This document shows, piece after piece, positions 40,788 to 49,592 of a DNA stretch of 64,000 nt. The first letter of the stretch is position 1; each line of letters opens with the position of its first letter. The position numbers were made by a program, and so were the translations under genes. The DNA comes from Xanthomonas citri pv. mangiferaeindicae (GTDB taxonomy: Bacteria > Pseudomonadota > Gammaproteobacteria > Xanthomonadales > Xanthomonadaceae): assembly GCA_002240395.1 (NCBI GenBank), contig CP016836.1, positions 3,596,001 to 3,660,000 of the forward strand, given 5' to 3'. The notes beneath the pieces are model-generated. The model was not told where the DNA came from. It was given only the letters and a program-made list of their open reading frames with translations, and ran no database searches.

Positions 40788-41438
40788 ATGGCACACAGCA
40801 TTCAACCCACTTCCGGCGACACCGCCCGCGTTTACCACGTGATCGAGGATCCCCATGCCCATGACGGGCATGAGCATCACCCCGAGACCGGGACCAACCT
40901 CGGCTTCTGGATCTACCTGATGAGCGACTGCCTCATCTTCGCGATCCTGTTCGCCATCTACGCCGTGCTCGGCCGCAACTACGCGGCCGGCCCGTCGCCG
41001 GCCGACCTGTTCGACCTGAAGCTGATCCTGGTCGCGACGTTCATGCTGCTGTTCTCGTCGATCACCTACGGGTTCGCGATGCTGAACTCGTACAAGCAGA
41101 ACATCCGCGGCACGATCGTCTGGCTGCTGGTGACCGGCCTGTTCGGCCTGGGCTTTCTGGGCATCGAGCTCTACGAGTTCCACCATCTCGCCCACCTGGG
41201 CGCGACCCCGCAGCGCAGCGCGTTCCTGTCGTCGTTCTTCACGCTGGTCGGCACCCACGGCCTGCACGTGACGTTCGGCCTGATCTGGCTGGTGACCCTG
41301 GTGTTCCAGCTGCGCAAGCACGGGCTCAACGCCGCCAACCACCGCCGTCTGATGTGCCTGTCGATGTTCTGGCACTTCCTGGATGTGATCTGGATCGGCG
41401 TGTTCTCGTATGTGTACCTGATGGGAGTCGTGGGATGA
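40788..41438 (+). CDS. cyoC: Cytochrome bo3 ubiquinol oxidase subunit III
   Basis: A 216-residue, five-helix membrane subunit. GFWIYLMSDCLIFAILFAIY, the His/Glu-rich N-terminal tail, LGIELYEFHHLAHLGA and THGLHVTFGLIWLVTL are typical of subunit III. It stabilises the complex and may steer oxygen and lipid access. Its stop overlaps the cyoD start by 4 bp. Confidence 0.95.
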   Translation: MAHSIQPTSGDTARVYHVIEDPHAHDGHEHHPETGTNLGFWIYLMSDCLIFAILFAIYAVLGRNYAAGPSPADLFDLKLILVATFMLLFSSITYGFAMLNSYKQNIRGTIVWLLVTGLFGLGFLGIELYEFHHLAHLGATPQRSAFLSSFFTLVGTHGLHVTFGLIWLVTLVFQLRKHGLNAANHRRLMCLSMFWHFLDVIWIGVFSYVYLMGVVG

Positions 41439-41818
41439 GCACCGAAACCAACCACCACCCCGCCCACGAGGCGGCGCACGACGCGCACGGCCACGGCAGC
41501 ATGCGCGACTATGTGATCGGCTTCGTGCTGTCGGTGATCCTCACCGTCATCCCGTTCTGGCTGGTCATGGGCGAGGTGATCGAGAGCCGCGTCTGGACGG
41601 TCGCACTGATCATGGTGTTCGGCGCCATCCAGATCGTCGTGCACATGATCTACTTCCTGCACATGAACCGGAAATCGGAGGGCGGCTGGATCCTGATGTC
41701 GCTGTTGTTCACCGGCATCATCATCGTCATCGCGCTGGTCGGCTCGTTGTGGGTCATGTACCACCTCAACTACAACATGATGCCGATGTCGCCCGAGCAG
41801 ATGCGCGTCGCGCCCTGA
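41435..41818 (+). CDS. cyoD: Cytochrome bo3 ubiquinol oxidase subunit IV
   Basis: A 127-residue, three-helix subunit. The His-rich tail (HHPAHEAAHDAHGHG) is followed by MRDYVIGFVLSVILTVIPFWLV, IQIVVHMIYFLHMN and LFTGIIIVIALVGSLWVMYHL. It assists assembly of the copper site in subunit I. The next gene, 19 bases away, is SURF1, not the haem O synthase cyoE that often follows; cyoE must lie elsewhere. Confidence 0.93.
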   Translation: MSTETNHHPAHEAAHDAHGHGSMRDYVIGFVLSVILTVIPFWLVMGEVIESRVWTVALIMVFGAIQIVVHMIYFLHMNRKSEGGWILMSLLFTGIIIVIALVGSLWVMYHLNYNMMPMSPEQMRVAP

Positions 41819-41837
41819 TCGCGCGCGACGCTCCGTC

Positions 41838-42581
41838 ATGACTGCGCAACGCGCCCCGCAACGCCCGGCCCGACGCTGGGCGTTGCTGGTGTTCCTGATC
41901 GCCGCAACCGCGGGCTTCATCGCGCTGGGCCTGTGGCAGGTCGAGCGTCTGGGCTGGAAGCGCGAGCTGATCGCCCGGGTCGAGGCGCGGATCCATGCGG
42001 ACCCGGTCCCCTTGCCGGCCGCGGCCGACTGGGCCGGCCTCGATCCGGCCGATGCGGAATACCTGCGCGTGACCGCCCGCGGGCGGCTGCTGCACGATCA
42101 GGAAGTCGCGGTCTACGCCTCCACCGAGCGTGGACCCGGCTACTGGATCATGACCCCGATGGCGACCGCGGACGGCGCGGTGTGGATCAACCGCGGCTAC
42201 GTCGACAATGCGCATCGCCGACGCGACAGCCGCGCCCGGGTGGACGCCGCCGACGTCGTCGAAGTCACCGGTCTGCTGCGCCAACCCGACCGCGCCGGCC
42301 TGTTCGTGCGCACCAACGTGCCCGCCGAAGACCGCTGGTATGCGCGTATTCCGGCGGAAATGACCGCTGCGCGGCAGGTCCCGGCGCCGGTGGCGCCATT
42401 CTTCATCGACGCCCAGACCTCGATCGACGGCGCCAACTGGCCGGTGCCGGGACTGACGATCGTCCAGTTCCGCGACAACCACCTCAGTTATGCGCTGACC
42501 TGGTTCGGCATGGCGCTGCTGACGCTGCTGGCGATCGGTTTCGTGCTGCGCAGCGAGTTCAGGCGCAACGTCGCCGAGTAG
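41838..42581 (+). CDS. SURF1-family oxidase assembly protein
   Basis: A 247-residue protein with a helix at each end (about 14-33 and 218-238) and a periplasmic domain between. The family motifs are present: LGLWQVERLGWKRELIARVEAR near the N-terminus, GPGYWIMTPMATADG and VWINRGYV in the middle, and VQFRDNHLSYALTWFGMALLTL at the end. SURF1 proteins help insert haem a or o into terminal oxidases. Placement after cyoABCD points to haem o3 delivery for this bo3 oxidase. Confidence 0.9.
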   Translation: MTAQRAPQRPARRWALLVFLIAATAGFIALGLWQVERLGWKRELIARVEARIHADPVPLPAAADWAGLDPADAEYLRVTARGRLLHDQEVAVYASTERGPGYWIMTPMATADGAVWINRGYVDNAHRRRDSRARVDAADVVEVTGLLRQPDRAGLFVRTNVPAEDRWYARIPAEMTAARQVPAPVAPFFIDAQTSIDGANWPVPGLTIVQFRDNHLSYALTWFGMALLTLLAIGFVLRSEFRRNVAE

Positions 42582-42640
42582 GCACGCGCAGCCTCGACCG
42601 ACGCGTTTGACCCGGCGGCCGAGGCTGCCGGCCCGATACG

Positions 42641-42979
42641 TCAGGCCTTGCCCGGATCGGTCGTGAAGCTCTCGCCGCAACCGCACTCGGCGGCCGCATT
42701 GGGATTGCGGAACACGAATTCCTGATTCAACCCCTTCTGCTCGAAATCGATCTCGGTGCCGTCGACCATCGGCTGGCTCTGCGCATCGACGTAGATCCGT
42801 ACGCCGTCCTGTTCGCAGACCGCGTCCCCCGGCCGTTCCTCGTGGGCGAGGTCGACGACATAGCCCCAGCCCGAGCAGCCGGTCCTGGTCACGCCGAAGC
42901 GCAGCCCGAGTGCGTCGGGGCTGGCGGCGAGGAAGCGGCGGGCCCGTTCGAGGGCGGCGGGAGCGAGTGCGATGGCCAT
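42641..42979 (-). CDS. A-type iron-sulfur carrier (IscA/ErpA family)
   Basis: A 112-residue protein. The three cysteines of A-type carriers are present: one in RTGCSGWGYVVD and two in AAECGCGESF near the C-terminus. Between them lie VRIYVDAQSQPMVDGTEIDF and FVFRNPNA, as in IscA and SufA. It holds or transfers iron-sulfur clusters. The gene is isolated between SURF1 and asnS rather than in an isc or suf operon, which is more usual for ErpA or IscA-like paralogues. The ATG at 42979 gives the normal length. Confidence 0.9.
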   Translation of the reverse strand: MAIALAPAALERARRFLAASPDALGLRFGVTRTGCSGWGYVVDLAHEERPGDAVCEQDGVRIYVDAQSQPMVDGTEIDFEQKGLNQEFVFRNPNAAAECGCGESFTTDPGKA

Positions 42980-43093
42980 GGAACGAGTGTACTCCTGCGG
43001 TCTGCAGCGGCAGCTGAGCGGGCATCCGCGGCGCGGCGGCGGCACGGTAGACTGTGCAGCCATTCATCGGTGCGGATTCCCGGGATTCAAGGC

Positions 43094-44491
43094 ATGACCA
43101 CGACCAGCGTCCAACAGGCCCTCGCCGGCCATCTTCCCGAAGGCGGCGACGTCACCGTCCGTGGCTGGGTCCGCACCCGCCGCGATTCCAAGGCGGGCCT
43201 GAGCTTCGTCAACGTCAGCGACGGTTCGTGCTTTGCGCCGATCCAGGTCGTGGCGCCGCAGACGCTGGACAACTACGAGTCGGAGATCCGGCGGCTGACC
43301 GCCGGCTGCTCGGTGATCGCCACCGGCACGCTGGTCCGCTCGCAGGGCCAGGGCCAGAGCTTCGAGATCCAGGCGCGCGAGATCGAGGTCGTGGGCTGGG
43401 TCGAAGACCCGGAGACCTACCCGATCCAGCCCAAGGCGCATTCGCTGGAGTTCCTGCGCGAGGTCGCGCACCTGCGCCCGCGCACCAACCTGTTCGGCGC
43501 GGTCACCCGCATCCGCCACTGCCTGGCACAGGCGGCGCACCGCTACTTCCACCAGAACGGCTACTACTGGATCAACACCCCCATCGTGACCACGTCCGAT
43601 GCCGAGGGCGCGGGCCAGATGTTCCGGATCTCGACGCTGGACCTGGCCAACCTGCCGCTGCGCGATGGCAAGGTTGACTTCTCGCGCGACTTCTTCGGCA
43701 AGGAAGCGTTTCTGACCGTGTCGGGCCAGCTCAACGTCGAGGCGTTCTGCCTGGCGATGAGCAAGGTCTACACCTTCGGTCCGACGTTCCGCGCCGAGAA
43801 CAGCCACACCACCCGCCACCTGGCCGAGTTCTGGATGATCGAGCCGGAGATCGCGTTCGCCGATCTGGCCGAGGACGCACGCGTGGCCGAGGACTTCTTG
43901 AAGTTCCTGTTCCGCGCGGTGCTCGACGAGCGCAGCGACGACATGGCGTTCATCGCCGAGCGCGTGCAGAAGGATGCGGTCACGCGGCTGGAGAAGTTCA
44001 TCAACGCCCCGTTCGAGCGCATCGAGTACACCGAGGCGGTGGAGTTGCTGCGCAAGTCCGGGCAGAAGTTCGAGTTCCCGGTCGAGTGGGGCCTGGACCT
44101 GCAGACCGAGCACGAGCGCTGGCTGACCGAGCAGCATGTCGGCCGGCCGGTCGTGGTCGCGAACTATCCCGAGCACATCAAAGCGTTCTACATGCGCCTC
44201 AACGATGACGGCAAGACCGTTGCAGCGATGGACGTGCTGGCGCCGGGTATCGGCGAGATCATCGGCGGCTCGCAGCGCGAGGAGCGCCTCGACGTGCTCG
44301 ATGCGCGCATGGACCAGTTCGGTCTCGACCGCGAGCACTACGGCTGGTACCGCGACTTCCGCCGCTACGGCACCGTGCCCCACGCCGGCTTCGGCCTCGG
44401 CTTCGAGCGCCTGATCGTCTACGTCTGCGGCCTGTCCAACATCCGCGACGCAATCCCCTACCCGCGCGCACCGGGGCAGGCGGAATACTGA
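43094..44491 (+). CDS. asnS: Asparaginyl-tRNA synthetase
   Basis: A 465-residue class IIb synthetase. The N-terminal OB domain for anticodon binding has VTVRGWVRTRRDSKAGLSFVNVSDGS. Class II motif 2 is FRAENSHTTRHLAEFWMIEPE, and motif 3 is GFGLGFERLIVYVCGL. The AsnRS-type FFGKEAFLTVSGQLNVE stretch is present. It charges tRNA-Asn with asparagine, so the organism does not depend only on GatCAB for Asn-tRNA. GGATTCAAGG upstream gives a weak ribosome site; two small genes follow closely. Confidence 0.97.
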   Translation: MTTTSVQQALAGHLPEGGDVTVRGWVRTRRDSKAGLSFVNVSDGSCFAPIQVVAPQTLDNYESEIRRLTAGCSVIATGTLVRSQGQGQSFEIQAREIEVVGWVEDPETYPIQPKAHSLEFLREVAHLRPRTNLFGAVTRIRHCLAQAAHRYFHQNGYYWINTPIVTTSDAEGAGQMFRISTLDLANLPLRDGKVDFSRDFFGKEAFLTVSGQLNVEAFCLAMSKVYTFGPTFRAENSHTTRHLAEFWMIEPEIAFADLAEDARVAEDFLKFLFRAVLDERSDDMAFIAERVQKDAVTRLEKFINAPFERIEYTEAVELLRKSGQKFEFPVEWGLDLQTEHERWLTEQHVGRPVVVANYPEHIKAFYMRLNDDGKTVAAMDVLAPGIGEIIGGSQREERLDVLDARMDQFGLDREHYGWYRDFRRYGTVPHAGFGLGFERLIVYVCGLSNIRDAIPYPRAPGQAEY

Positions 44492-44498
44492 GCAGGCC

Positions 44499-44801
44499 GT
44501 GACCCTCTTCCTCGCCCTGTGCTTCTTCGGCGTCGCGATCGGCGGGGTGACCGCGTTCGTGATCTTCTGGCCGTTGTCGCTGGTGCACCTGCGCGATCGC
44601 CATCCGCAGGTGCGGGCGCGGTTCGCGGAGGGTGCGTTCCTGCAGCCGGCGGCGCTGCGCTGGCTGCTGGCCGGCGACTATTACGAAGTCCCCGACCGCC
44701 AGTTCACCGGTCTGGCCACCCCGGCGCGGATCTCGCTGATCGTGATCCTCGGCGCACTGACCGCCTGCGCAGTGCTGTGGCTGTGGTCGATCGCCCCCTG
44801 A
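44499..44801 (+). CDS. Small two-helix membrane protein
   Basis: A 100-residue protein beginning with GTG seven bases after the asnS stop. It has hydrophobic helices at about residues 3-24 and 77-97, and a conserved-looking loop PLSLVHLRDRHPQVRARF. No family is recognised. Position and spacing suggest cotranscription with asnS and the next gene. Confidence 0.6.
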   Translation: MTLFLALCFFGVAIGGVTAFVIFWPLSLVHLRDRHPQVRARFAEGAFLQPAALRWLLAGDYYEVPDRQFTGLATPARISLIVILGALTACAVLWLWSIAP

Positions 44802-44820
44802 CTCTGCAAGGACCTGTTCG

Positions 44821-45120
44821 ATGACCCGCGATGAATGGTGGCTGGCGACGATCGGGCGGACGGTGATCTGGGCGCGCCTGCGCGTGCTCGAGGCCGGCAC
44901 CGCCGAAGTCTTCGACAGCGACGGCAACACCCTGCCCTACGACAGCGAGGACACCGCGCGCTCGATGCTGCTCGATGCCGAGTTCGTGGCCTGGGACGGG
45001 CTGGACGCCGAAGACGCGCTCGAGCGCGGTTTCGCGCCCGGCGAGATCGCCCCGCCGCAGGCCGAGGACGACATCCGGCTGCGCGACCGCATGGTGCAGT
45101 CGCTGGGCGCGCGCGCCTGA
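44821..45120 (+). CDS. Small conserved hypothetical protein
   Basis: A 99-residue acidic soluble protein: TRDEWWLATIGRTVIWARLRVLEAG, then FDSDGNTLPYDSEDTARSMLLDAEFVAWDGLD and an end rich in Asp/Glu/Arg. I recognise it only as a Xanthomonadaceae-style hypothetical protein. It follows the membrane protein gene by 19 bases. Confidence 0.65.
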   Translation: MTRDEWWLATIGRTVIWARLRVLEAGTAEVFDSDGNTLPYDSEDTARSMLLDAEFVAWDGLDAEDALERGFAPGEIAPPQAEDDIRLRDRMVQSLGARA

Positions 45121-45244
45121 TCCAGACTCGGGCCGCGGCGGCCTGGACATCGGACACGATCGTCTGCGATCGCCGTCTCGCTTGCATCCGGCGGCCACCA
45201 TGGCAGCCTGAGGACCGAATCCGTCCACTCGCAGGGAACCGCCC

Positions 45245-46030
45245 ATGGACCTCGACCTGACCGGCCGCCACGCGCTCGTCTGCGGCGCCTCCGAAGGCAT
45301 CGGACGCGCCACCGCGCACGAGCTTGCGCTGCTGGGCGCCAGCGTCACGGCGCTCGCCCGGCGCAGCGACGCGTTGCAAGCCGTGTGCGAATCGCTGCCG
45401 GCGCCCGCGGGCCAGGCGCACCATGCGCTCGTCGCCGACATGGACGACCTGGAGACCCTGCGGACCCATCTGGAGACGCACGTCGCCACAGTCCCAGCCC
45501 AGATCCTGGTCAACAACACCGGCGGTCCTCCCGGCGGGCCGGCGCATACCGCATCGGCCGACGCCTATCTGAGCGCGTTCCGGCGCCACCTGCTCGCCGG
45601 ACAGATCCTGGTCCAGACGCTGCTGCCAGGCATGCGCGCCGCCGGCTGGGGGCGGATCGTCAACGTGGTGTCGACCTCGGTGCGTGAGCCGATCATGGGG
45701 CTGGGCGTGTCCAACACCGTACGCGGCGCGGTGGCCGGCTGGGCCAAGACGCTCTCCCGGGAACTGGCTGCGGACGGGATCACGGTCAACAACGTGCTGC
45801 CCGGCTATACCCGCACCCAGCGCATCGCGCAGATCGTCGCCGATCGCGCCGCGCGCAGTGGCCAGTCAGAGGACGCGGTCATCGCCGCGATGCAGGCCGC
45901 TGTGCCAGCCGGACGCTTCGCCGAGCCCGAGGAGACCGCAGGCGTGATCGCGTTTCTCTGCTCGCCGGCCGCCGCCTACGTCAACGGCGTCAGCCTGCCG
46001 GTGGACGGCGGGCGCATGGCCTCGATCTGA
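45245..46030 (+). CDS. SDR-family oxidoreductase lacking the usual Tyr/Lys pair
   Basis: A 261-residue Rossmann protein. The nucleotide-binding CGASEGIGRATAHEL lies at about 17-31, NNTGGPPGG replaces the NNAG motif, RIVNVVSTS gives the strand with the catalytic serine region, and the end VNGVSLPVDGG matches the family. The segment that should hold YxxxK reads LGVSNTVRGAVAGWAK, with Ser and Arg where Tyr and Lys normally stand. Similar SN-x-x-R forms occur in a subgroup annotated as 3-oxoacyl-ACP reductases. Activity and substrate are unclear. Confidence 0.8.
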   Translation: MDLDLTGRHALVCGASEGIGRATAHELALLGASVTALARRSDALQAVCESLPAPAGQAHHALVADMDDLETLRTHLETHVATVPAQILVNNTGGPPGGPAHTASADAYLSAFRRHLLAGQILVQTLLPGMRAAGWGRIVNVVSTSVREPIMGLGVSNTVRGAVAGWAKTLSRELAADGITVNNVLPGYTRTQRIAQIVADRAARSGQSEDAVIAAMQAAVPAGRFAEPEETAGVIAFLCSPAAAYVNGVSLPVDGGRMASI

Positions 46031-46108
46031 GAAACACAGGCAACTCACCCGCCCTTCCGCCACAGCAGAGTCACGAGATCGCGACGCGCGGGCTGCTCCG
46101 ATGCGCAC

Positions 46109-46918
46109 ATGCCCGAAGGTCCGGAAACCCACGCCCTCGCTGACCGCCTGTCGCAGTTGCTCGTCGACGAGACGCTGACCCGGGTGCGTTTCGTCGATCC
46201 GGTGCTGCAGCGACGCCGCCGCCTGCTCGAAGGCCATCGGGTACTGGCCGTCGAGGCCCGCGGCAAGGCGCTGCTGACCGCCGTCGACGGTGGCTGGACG
46301 CTGTACACCCACAGCCATCTGTTCGGCTTCTGGCGATTCGTCGACACGCCCGAGGCCTTGCCCAGCGAGACCCGCCCGCGCGTGCTGCTGATCACGGTGC
46401 GCGGGGTGGCCGCGCTCTACGCCGCGCCGTCGGTCTCGCTGTGGCGGACCGATGCGCTCGGCGATCAGCCCTACCTCGCCAAGCTCGGCCCCGACGTGCT
46501 CGATCCGGGGATCGACGCCAAAGCGCTGCTGGCGCACATGCGCGAACCGCGTTTCGGGAAACGCACGTTGGCCGCACTGCTGCTGGCGCAGGACTTCGCG
46601 GCGGGGATGGGCAACTACCTGCGCTCGGAGGTGTTGTTCCAGGCGCGGCTGTCGCCGCATCGCATCCTGCAGGACCTGACCGTCGGCGAGCGGCGGCGGC
46701 TGGCCAATGCCCTGCTCGACGTGCCCCGGCGCGCCTATCGCGCCAAGCTCGACGACGCCCTGCCGCCAGGCAAGGATTATCTGGCGCGCACCCGCACGAG
46801 CTTCGGCTTCGCGGTGTTCGAGCGCGCCGGCGCGCCCTGCCCACGCGGCGACGGCACCATCGCCGAGATCCGGCTGGCCGGCCGCCGGCTGTACTGGTGC
46901 CCGGGCTGCCAACACTGA
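46109..46918 (+). CDS. nei: Endonuclease VIII (Nei) with altered zinc finger
   Basis: A 269-residue DNA glycosylase/AP lyase that removes oxidised pyrimidines. MPEGPETHALADRL holds the catalytic Pro/Glu; the conserved lysine is in VEARGKALLT; QDFAAGMGNYLRSEVL is the helix-two-turn-helix. The C-terminal zinc finger ends YWCPGCQH, but its first half reads APCPRGDGT, with one cysteine where family members normally have CxxC. Three of four zinc ligands are thus visible. It precedes the aldehyde dehydrogenase by 59 bases. Confidence 0.9.
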   Translation: MPEGPETHALADRLSQLLVDETLTRVRFVDPVLQRRRRLLEGHRVLAVEARGKALLTAVDGGWTLYTHSHLFGFWRFVDTPEALPSETRPRVLLITVRGVAALYAAPSVSLWRTDALGDQPYLAKLGPDVLDPGIDAKALLAHMREPRFGKRTLAALLLAQDFAAGMGNYLRSEVLFQARLSPHRILQDLTVGERRRLANALLDVPRRAYRAKLDDALPPGKDYLARTRTSFGFAVFERAGAPCPRGDGTIAEIRLAGRRLYWCPGCQH

Positions 46919-46977
46919 GTCGCCGCCGGGCCAAGCCCTCGGCACGGCACGCAGACGGATTCGGCTAAGCTGGCGCC

Positions 46978-48405
46978 ATGCAGCGGCTGACCCACTGGAT
47001 CGATGGCGCAGCACAGGACCCGGCGGCGGATCGCTGGCTGCCGGTCCACGCCCCCGCGACCGGCCGGGTGTACGCCGAGGTCGCCGCGGGCGATGCCACC
47101 GATGTCGATCTTGCGCTACAGGCCGCCGAACGCGCCGCTCCCGGTTGGGCCGCGCTGCCCAACAGCAGACGCGCGGCCCTGCTCGAGCGTCTGGCGTCGT
47201 TGCTCGAGGCCCGCATCGACGAGTTCGCCCATGCCGAGTCCTTGGATGGCGGCAAGCCGTTTGCACTCGCGCGCGATGCCGAGGTTCCGCGCGCGGTCTC
47301 CAACCTGCGTTTCTTCTCGCATGCGGCGACCCAGTTCGCCAGCGAATCGCATCATGGCGAGGCCGGCCTGCACTACACCCTGCGCCAGCCGCTGGGGACG
47401 GTCGCGACGATCTCGCCGTGGAACCTGCCGCTGTACCTGTTCACCTGGAAGATCGCGCCGGCGCTGGCGGCCGGCAACACGGTCGTCGCCAAGCCGTCCG
47501 AGATCACCCCGGCGACAGCGACATTGCTGGCCGCGCTGTCGGCCGAGGCCGGACTGCCGCCGGGCGTGCTCAATCTCGTCCACGGCACCGGCGCCGAGGT
47601 TGGCGAGGCGCTGGTGATCGACCCCCGGGTGCGGGCGGTGTCATTCACCGGCAGCACCGCGGTCGGGCGGCGGATCGGCGCGCTTGCCGGCGGCCTGCTG
47701 AAGAAGACCTCGCTCGAACTCGGCGGCAAGAACGCCACGCTGGTCTTCGCCGACAGCGACTGGGAGGACCGGCTCGACACCCTGGTGCGCTCGGCATTCC
47801 AGAACAGCGGCCAGATCTGCCTGTGCGGCTCGCGGATCCTGGTCGAACGGCGGATCGCGGTGCAGTTCGCCGAGCGCTTCGTCGCCGAGGCCGCTGCCCT
47901 GCGCGTCGGCGACCCGATGGACCCGGACGTGCGCATGGGGCCCCTGGTGTCGCAGGCGCATTTCGACAAGGTCCTCGCCGCACTGCAGCGCGCCCGCAAC
48001 GACGGCGGCCGGGTGCTGTGCGGCGGCCAGGCACTCGACCGCCCCGGCTGGTTCATCGCGCCAACGGTCATCGACGGCCTGGGACCGGACTGCGCAACCA
48101 ACCAGGAGGAAATCTTCGGGCCAGTGGTCACGCTGCAGACCTTCGACGACGACGCCCAGGCGCTCGCGCTCGCCAATGCCGGCCGCTATGGCCTGGCCGC
48201 GTCGCTGTGGACCCGCGATCTGGCCCGCGCCCACCGCCTGGCGGCCGCGCTGCGCGTGGGGATGGTCTGGATCAACGGCTGGCTGTTGCGCGACCTGCGC
48301 ACCCCGTTCGGCGGCAGCGGCGACTCGGGGCTGGGCCGCGAAGGCGGCCTGGAGGCCATGCGATTCTTCACCGAGGCGAAGAACATCGGCCTGTCTCTGG
48401 AATAA
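46978..48405 (+). CDS. Aldehyde dehydrogenase, likely 2-aminomuconate 6-semialdehyde dehydrogenase
   Basis: A 475-residue NAD-dependent aldehyde dehydrogenase. ISPWNLPLYLFTWKIAPALAAG, FTGSTAVGRRIG (NAD site), LELGGKNATLVF with the catalytic Glu, and NSGQICLCGSR with the catalytic Cys are all present, and NQEEIFGPVV ends the barrel. It opens a packed run of kynurenine genes, so the substrate is inferred to be 2-aminomuconate semialdehyde (NbaE/AmnC type), giving 2-aminomuconate. Sequence alone would also allow hydroxymuconic or betaine aldehydes. Confidence 0.82.
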   Translation: MQRLTHWIDGAAQDPAADRWLPVHAPATGRVYAEVAAGDATDVDLALQAAERAAPGWAALPNSRRAALLERLASLLEARIDEFAHAESLDGGKPFALARDAEVPRAVSNLRFFSHAATQFASESHHGEAGLHYTLRQPLGTVATISPWNLPLYLFTWKIAPALAAGNTVVAKPSEITPATATLLAALSAEAGLPPGVLNLVHGTGAEVGEALVIDPRVRAVSFTGSTAVGRRIGALAGGLLKKTSLELGGKNATLVFADSDWEDRLDTLVRSAFQNSGQICLCGSRILVERRIAVQFAERFVAEAAALRVGDPMDPDVRMGPLVSQAHFDKVLAALQRARNDGGRVLCGGQALDRPGWFIAPTVIDGLGPDCATNQEEIFGPVVTLQTFDDDAQALALANAGRYGLAASLWTRDLARAHRLAAALRVGMVWINGWLLRDLRTPFGGSGDSGLGREGGLEAMRFFTEAKNIGLSLE

Positions 48406-48412
48406 TGGTGCG

Positions 48413-49087
48413 ATGGGCGAACTCGACAACCTCCTGCAACGCAACCGCGACTGGGCCGAACGCGTTTCGCGCGACGACCCGGATTTCTTCAACCGTCTGT
48501 CCAGTCAACAGACCCCGAAGTACCTGTGGATCGGCTGTTCCGATTCACGGGTACCGGCCAACCAGATCCTGGGGCTCGACCCCGGCGAGGTCTTCGTACA
48601 TCGCAATGTGGCCAATGTGCTTTCGCACGGCGACCTCAACGCACTGTCGGTGATCCAGTTCGCCGTCGACGTGCTCAAGGTCGAGCACATCCTGCTGGTC
48701 GGTCATTACGGCTGCGGCGGCGTCCAGGCCGCCCTCACCGGAGCGCGGGTCGGCCTGGTCGACAACTGGCTGCGCCATGTCTCCGACCTCGCCTACAAGC
48801 ACGAAGACCTGCTCGCGTCGGTCCAGGACGACACCCAGCGTCACGCGCGGATGTGCGAGCTCAACGCAATCGAGCAGGCGCTCAACGTCTGTCAGACCAC
48901 GGTGGTCCGCGATGCCTGGGCGCGTGGGCAGCCGCTGGCGGTCCACGGCTGGGTGTATGCCTTGGGCGACGGCCGCGTGCGCGAACTGTCGATGGACGTC
49001 TCCGGTCCCGAGCAGATCACGCCGGCTTACCGCGCCGCGGTCGCCAAGGTGGCGGCGGTCGCCGCGCGTGGCGAGCGCGATGACTGA
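48413..49087 (+). CDS. Beta-class carbonic anhydrase
   Basis: A 224-residue zinc enzyme that interconverts CO2 and bicarbonate. Zinc ligands are the Cys in WIGCSDSRVPANQI, then the His and Cys in LLVGHYGCGGVQAAL; the Asp-Arg dyad is in CSDSR. VFVHRNVANVL and HGWVYALGDGRV complete the plant/bacterial beta-CA pattern. It begins seven bases after the aldehyde dehydrogenase stop and overlaps the RidA gene by 8 bp, so it is a full member of the kynurenine operon. The decarboxylase two genes on releases CO2, which may explain its presence. Confidence 0.93.
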   Translation: MGELDNLLQRNRDWAERVSRDDPDFFNRLSSQQTPKYLWIGCSDSRVPANQILGLDPGEVFVHRNVANVLSHGDLNALSVIQFAVDVLKVEHILLVGHYGCGGVQAALTGARVGLVDNWLRHVSDLAYKHEDLLASVQDDTQRHARMCELNAIEQALNVCQTTVVRDAWARGQPLAVHGWVYALGDGRVRELSMDVSGPEQITPAYRAAVAKVAAVAARGERDD

Positions 49088-49517
49088 CGCGGTCCACGCC
49101 GCCGCCGCGCCCGCTCCGGTCGGGCGCTACCCGCATGCGCGCCGTGCCGGCGGCCTGCTGTTCCTGTCGGGCATCGGCCCGCGCGACCCGGCGACCGACG
49201 CGGTGCCGGGCAACGTGCTCGATGCCGACGGCCGCGTGGTCGCGCGCGACATCGCGGCGCAGACCCGCGCGGTGCTCGCCAATGTCCGCACCGTGCTCCA
49301 GGCCAGCGGCGCGTGCTGGGAAGACCTGGTCGACGTGACCGTCTACCTGACCGACATGGCGGACTTCGCCGCCTACAACGCGGTCTGGGCCGAGCATTTT
49401 CCCGACCCCGCCACTGCGCCGTGCCGTACGACGCTCGGCATCGATGCGCTGCCGACGCCGATCGCGATCGAGCTCAAATGCGTGGCGAGCGCGCGCGACG
49501 CGGCCGAACGCACCTGA
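49080..49517 (+). CDS. RidA/YjgF-family protein, candidate 2-aminomuconate deaminase
   Basis: A 145-residue trimer-forming RidA-fold protein. GLLFLSGIGPRDPATD near the N-terminus, VLANVRTVLQASGACWEDLVDVTVYLTD in the middle and CRTTLGIDALPTPIAIELKC at the end fit the family; the family's substrate-binding arginine is seen in CRTT. Proteins of this fold hydrolyse enamines and imines, and relatives named NbaF or AmnD deaminate 2-aminomuconate. The location between an aldehyde dehydrogenase and a 3-hydroxyanthranilate dioxygenase supports that role. Confidence 0.82.
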   Translation: MTDAVHAAAAPAPVGRYPHARRAGGLLFLSGIGPRDPATDAVPGNVLDADGRVVARDIAAQTRAVLANVRTVLQASGACWEDLVDVTVYLTDMADFAAYNAVWAEHFPDPATAPCRTTLGIDALPTPIAIELKCVASARDAAERT

Positions 49518-49592
49518 TGATCGTCGTGGCGCGCCCTGCCCGCCCCGACATCCGCGCGCCGCGCACCGCGCGCCACTGACCGGAGACGCCCG

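Noticed and set aside
39380..40801. Minus-strand frame opposite cyoB
   Set aside because: The cyoB protein is unmistakable on the plus strand; the antisense product is low-complexity Arg/His/Gln.
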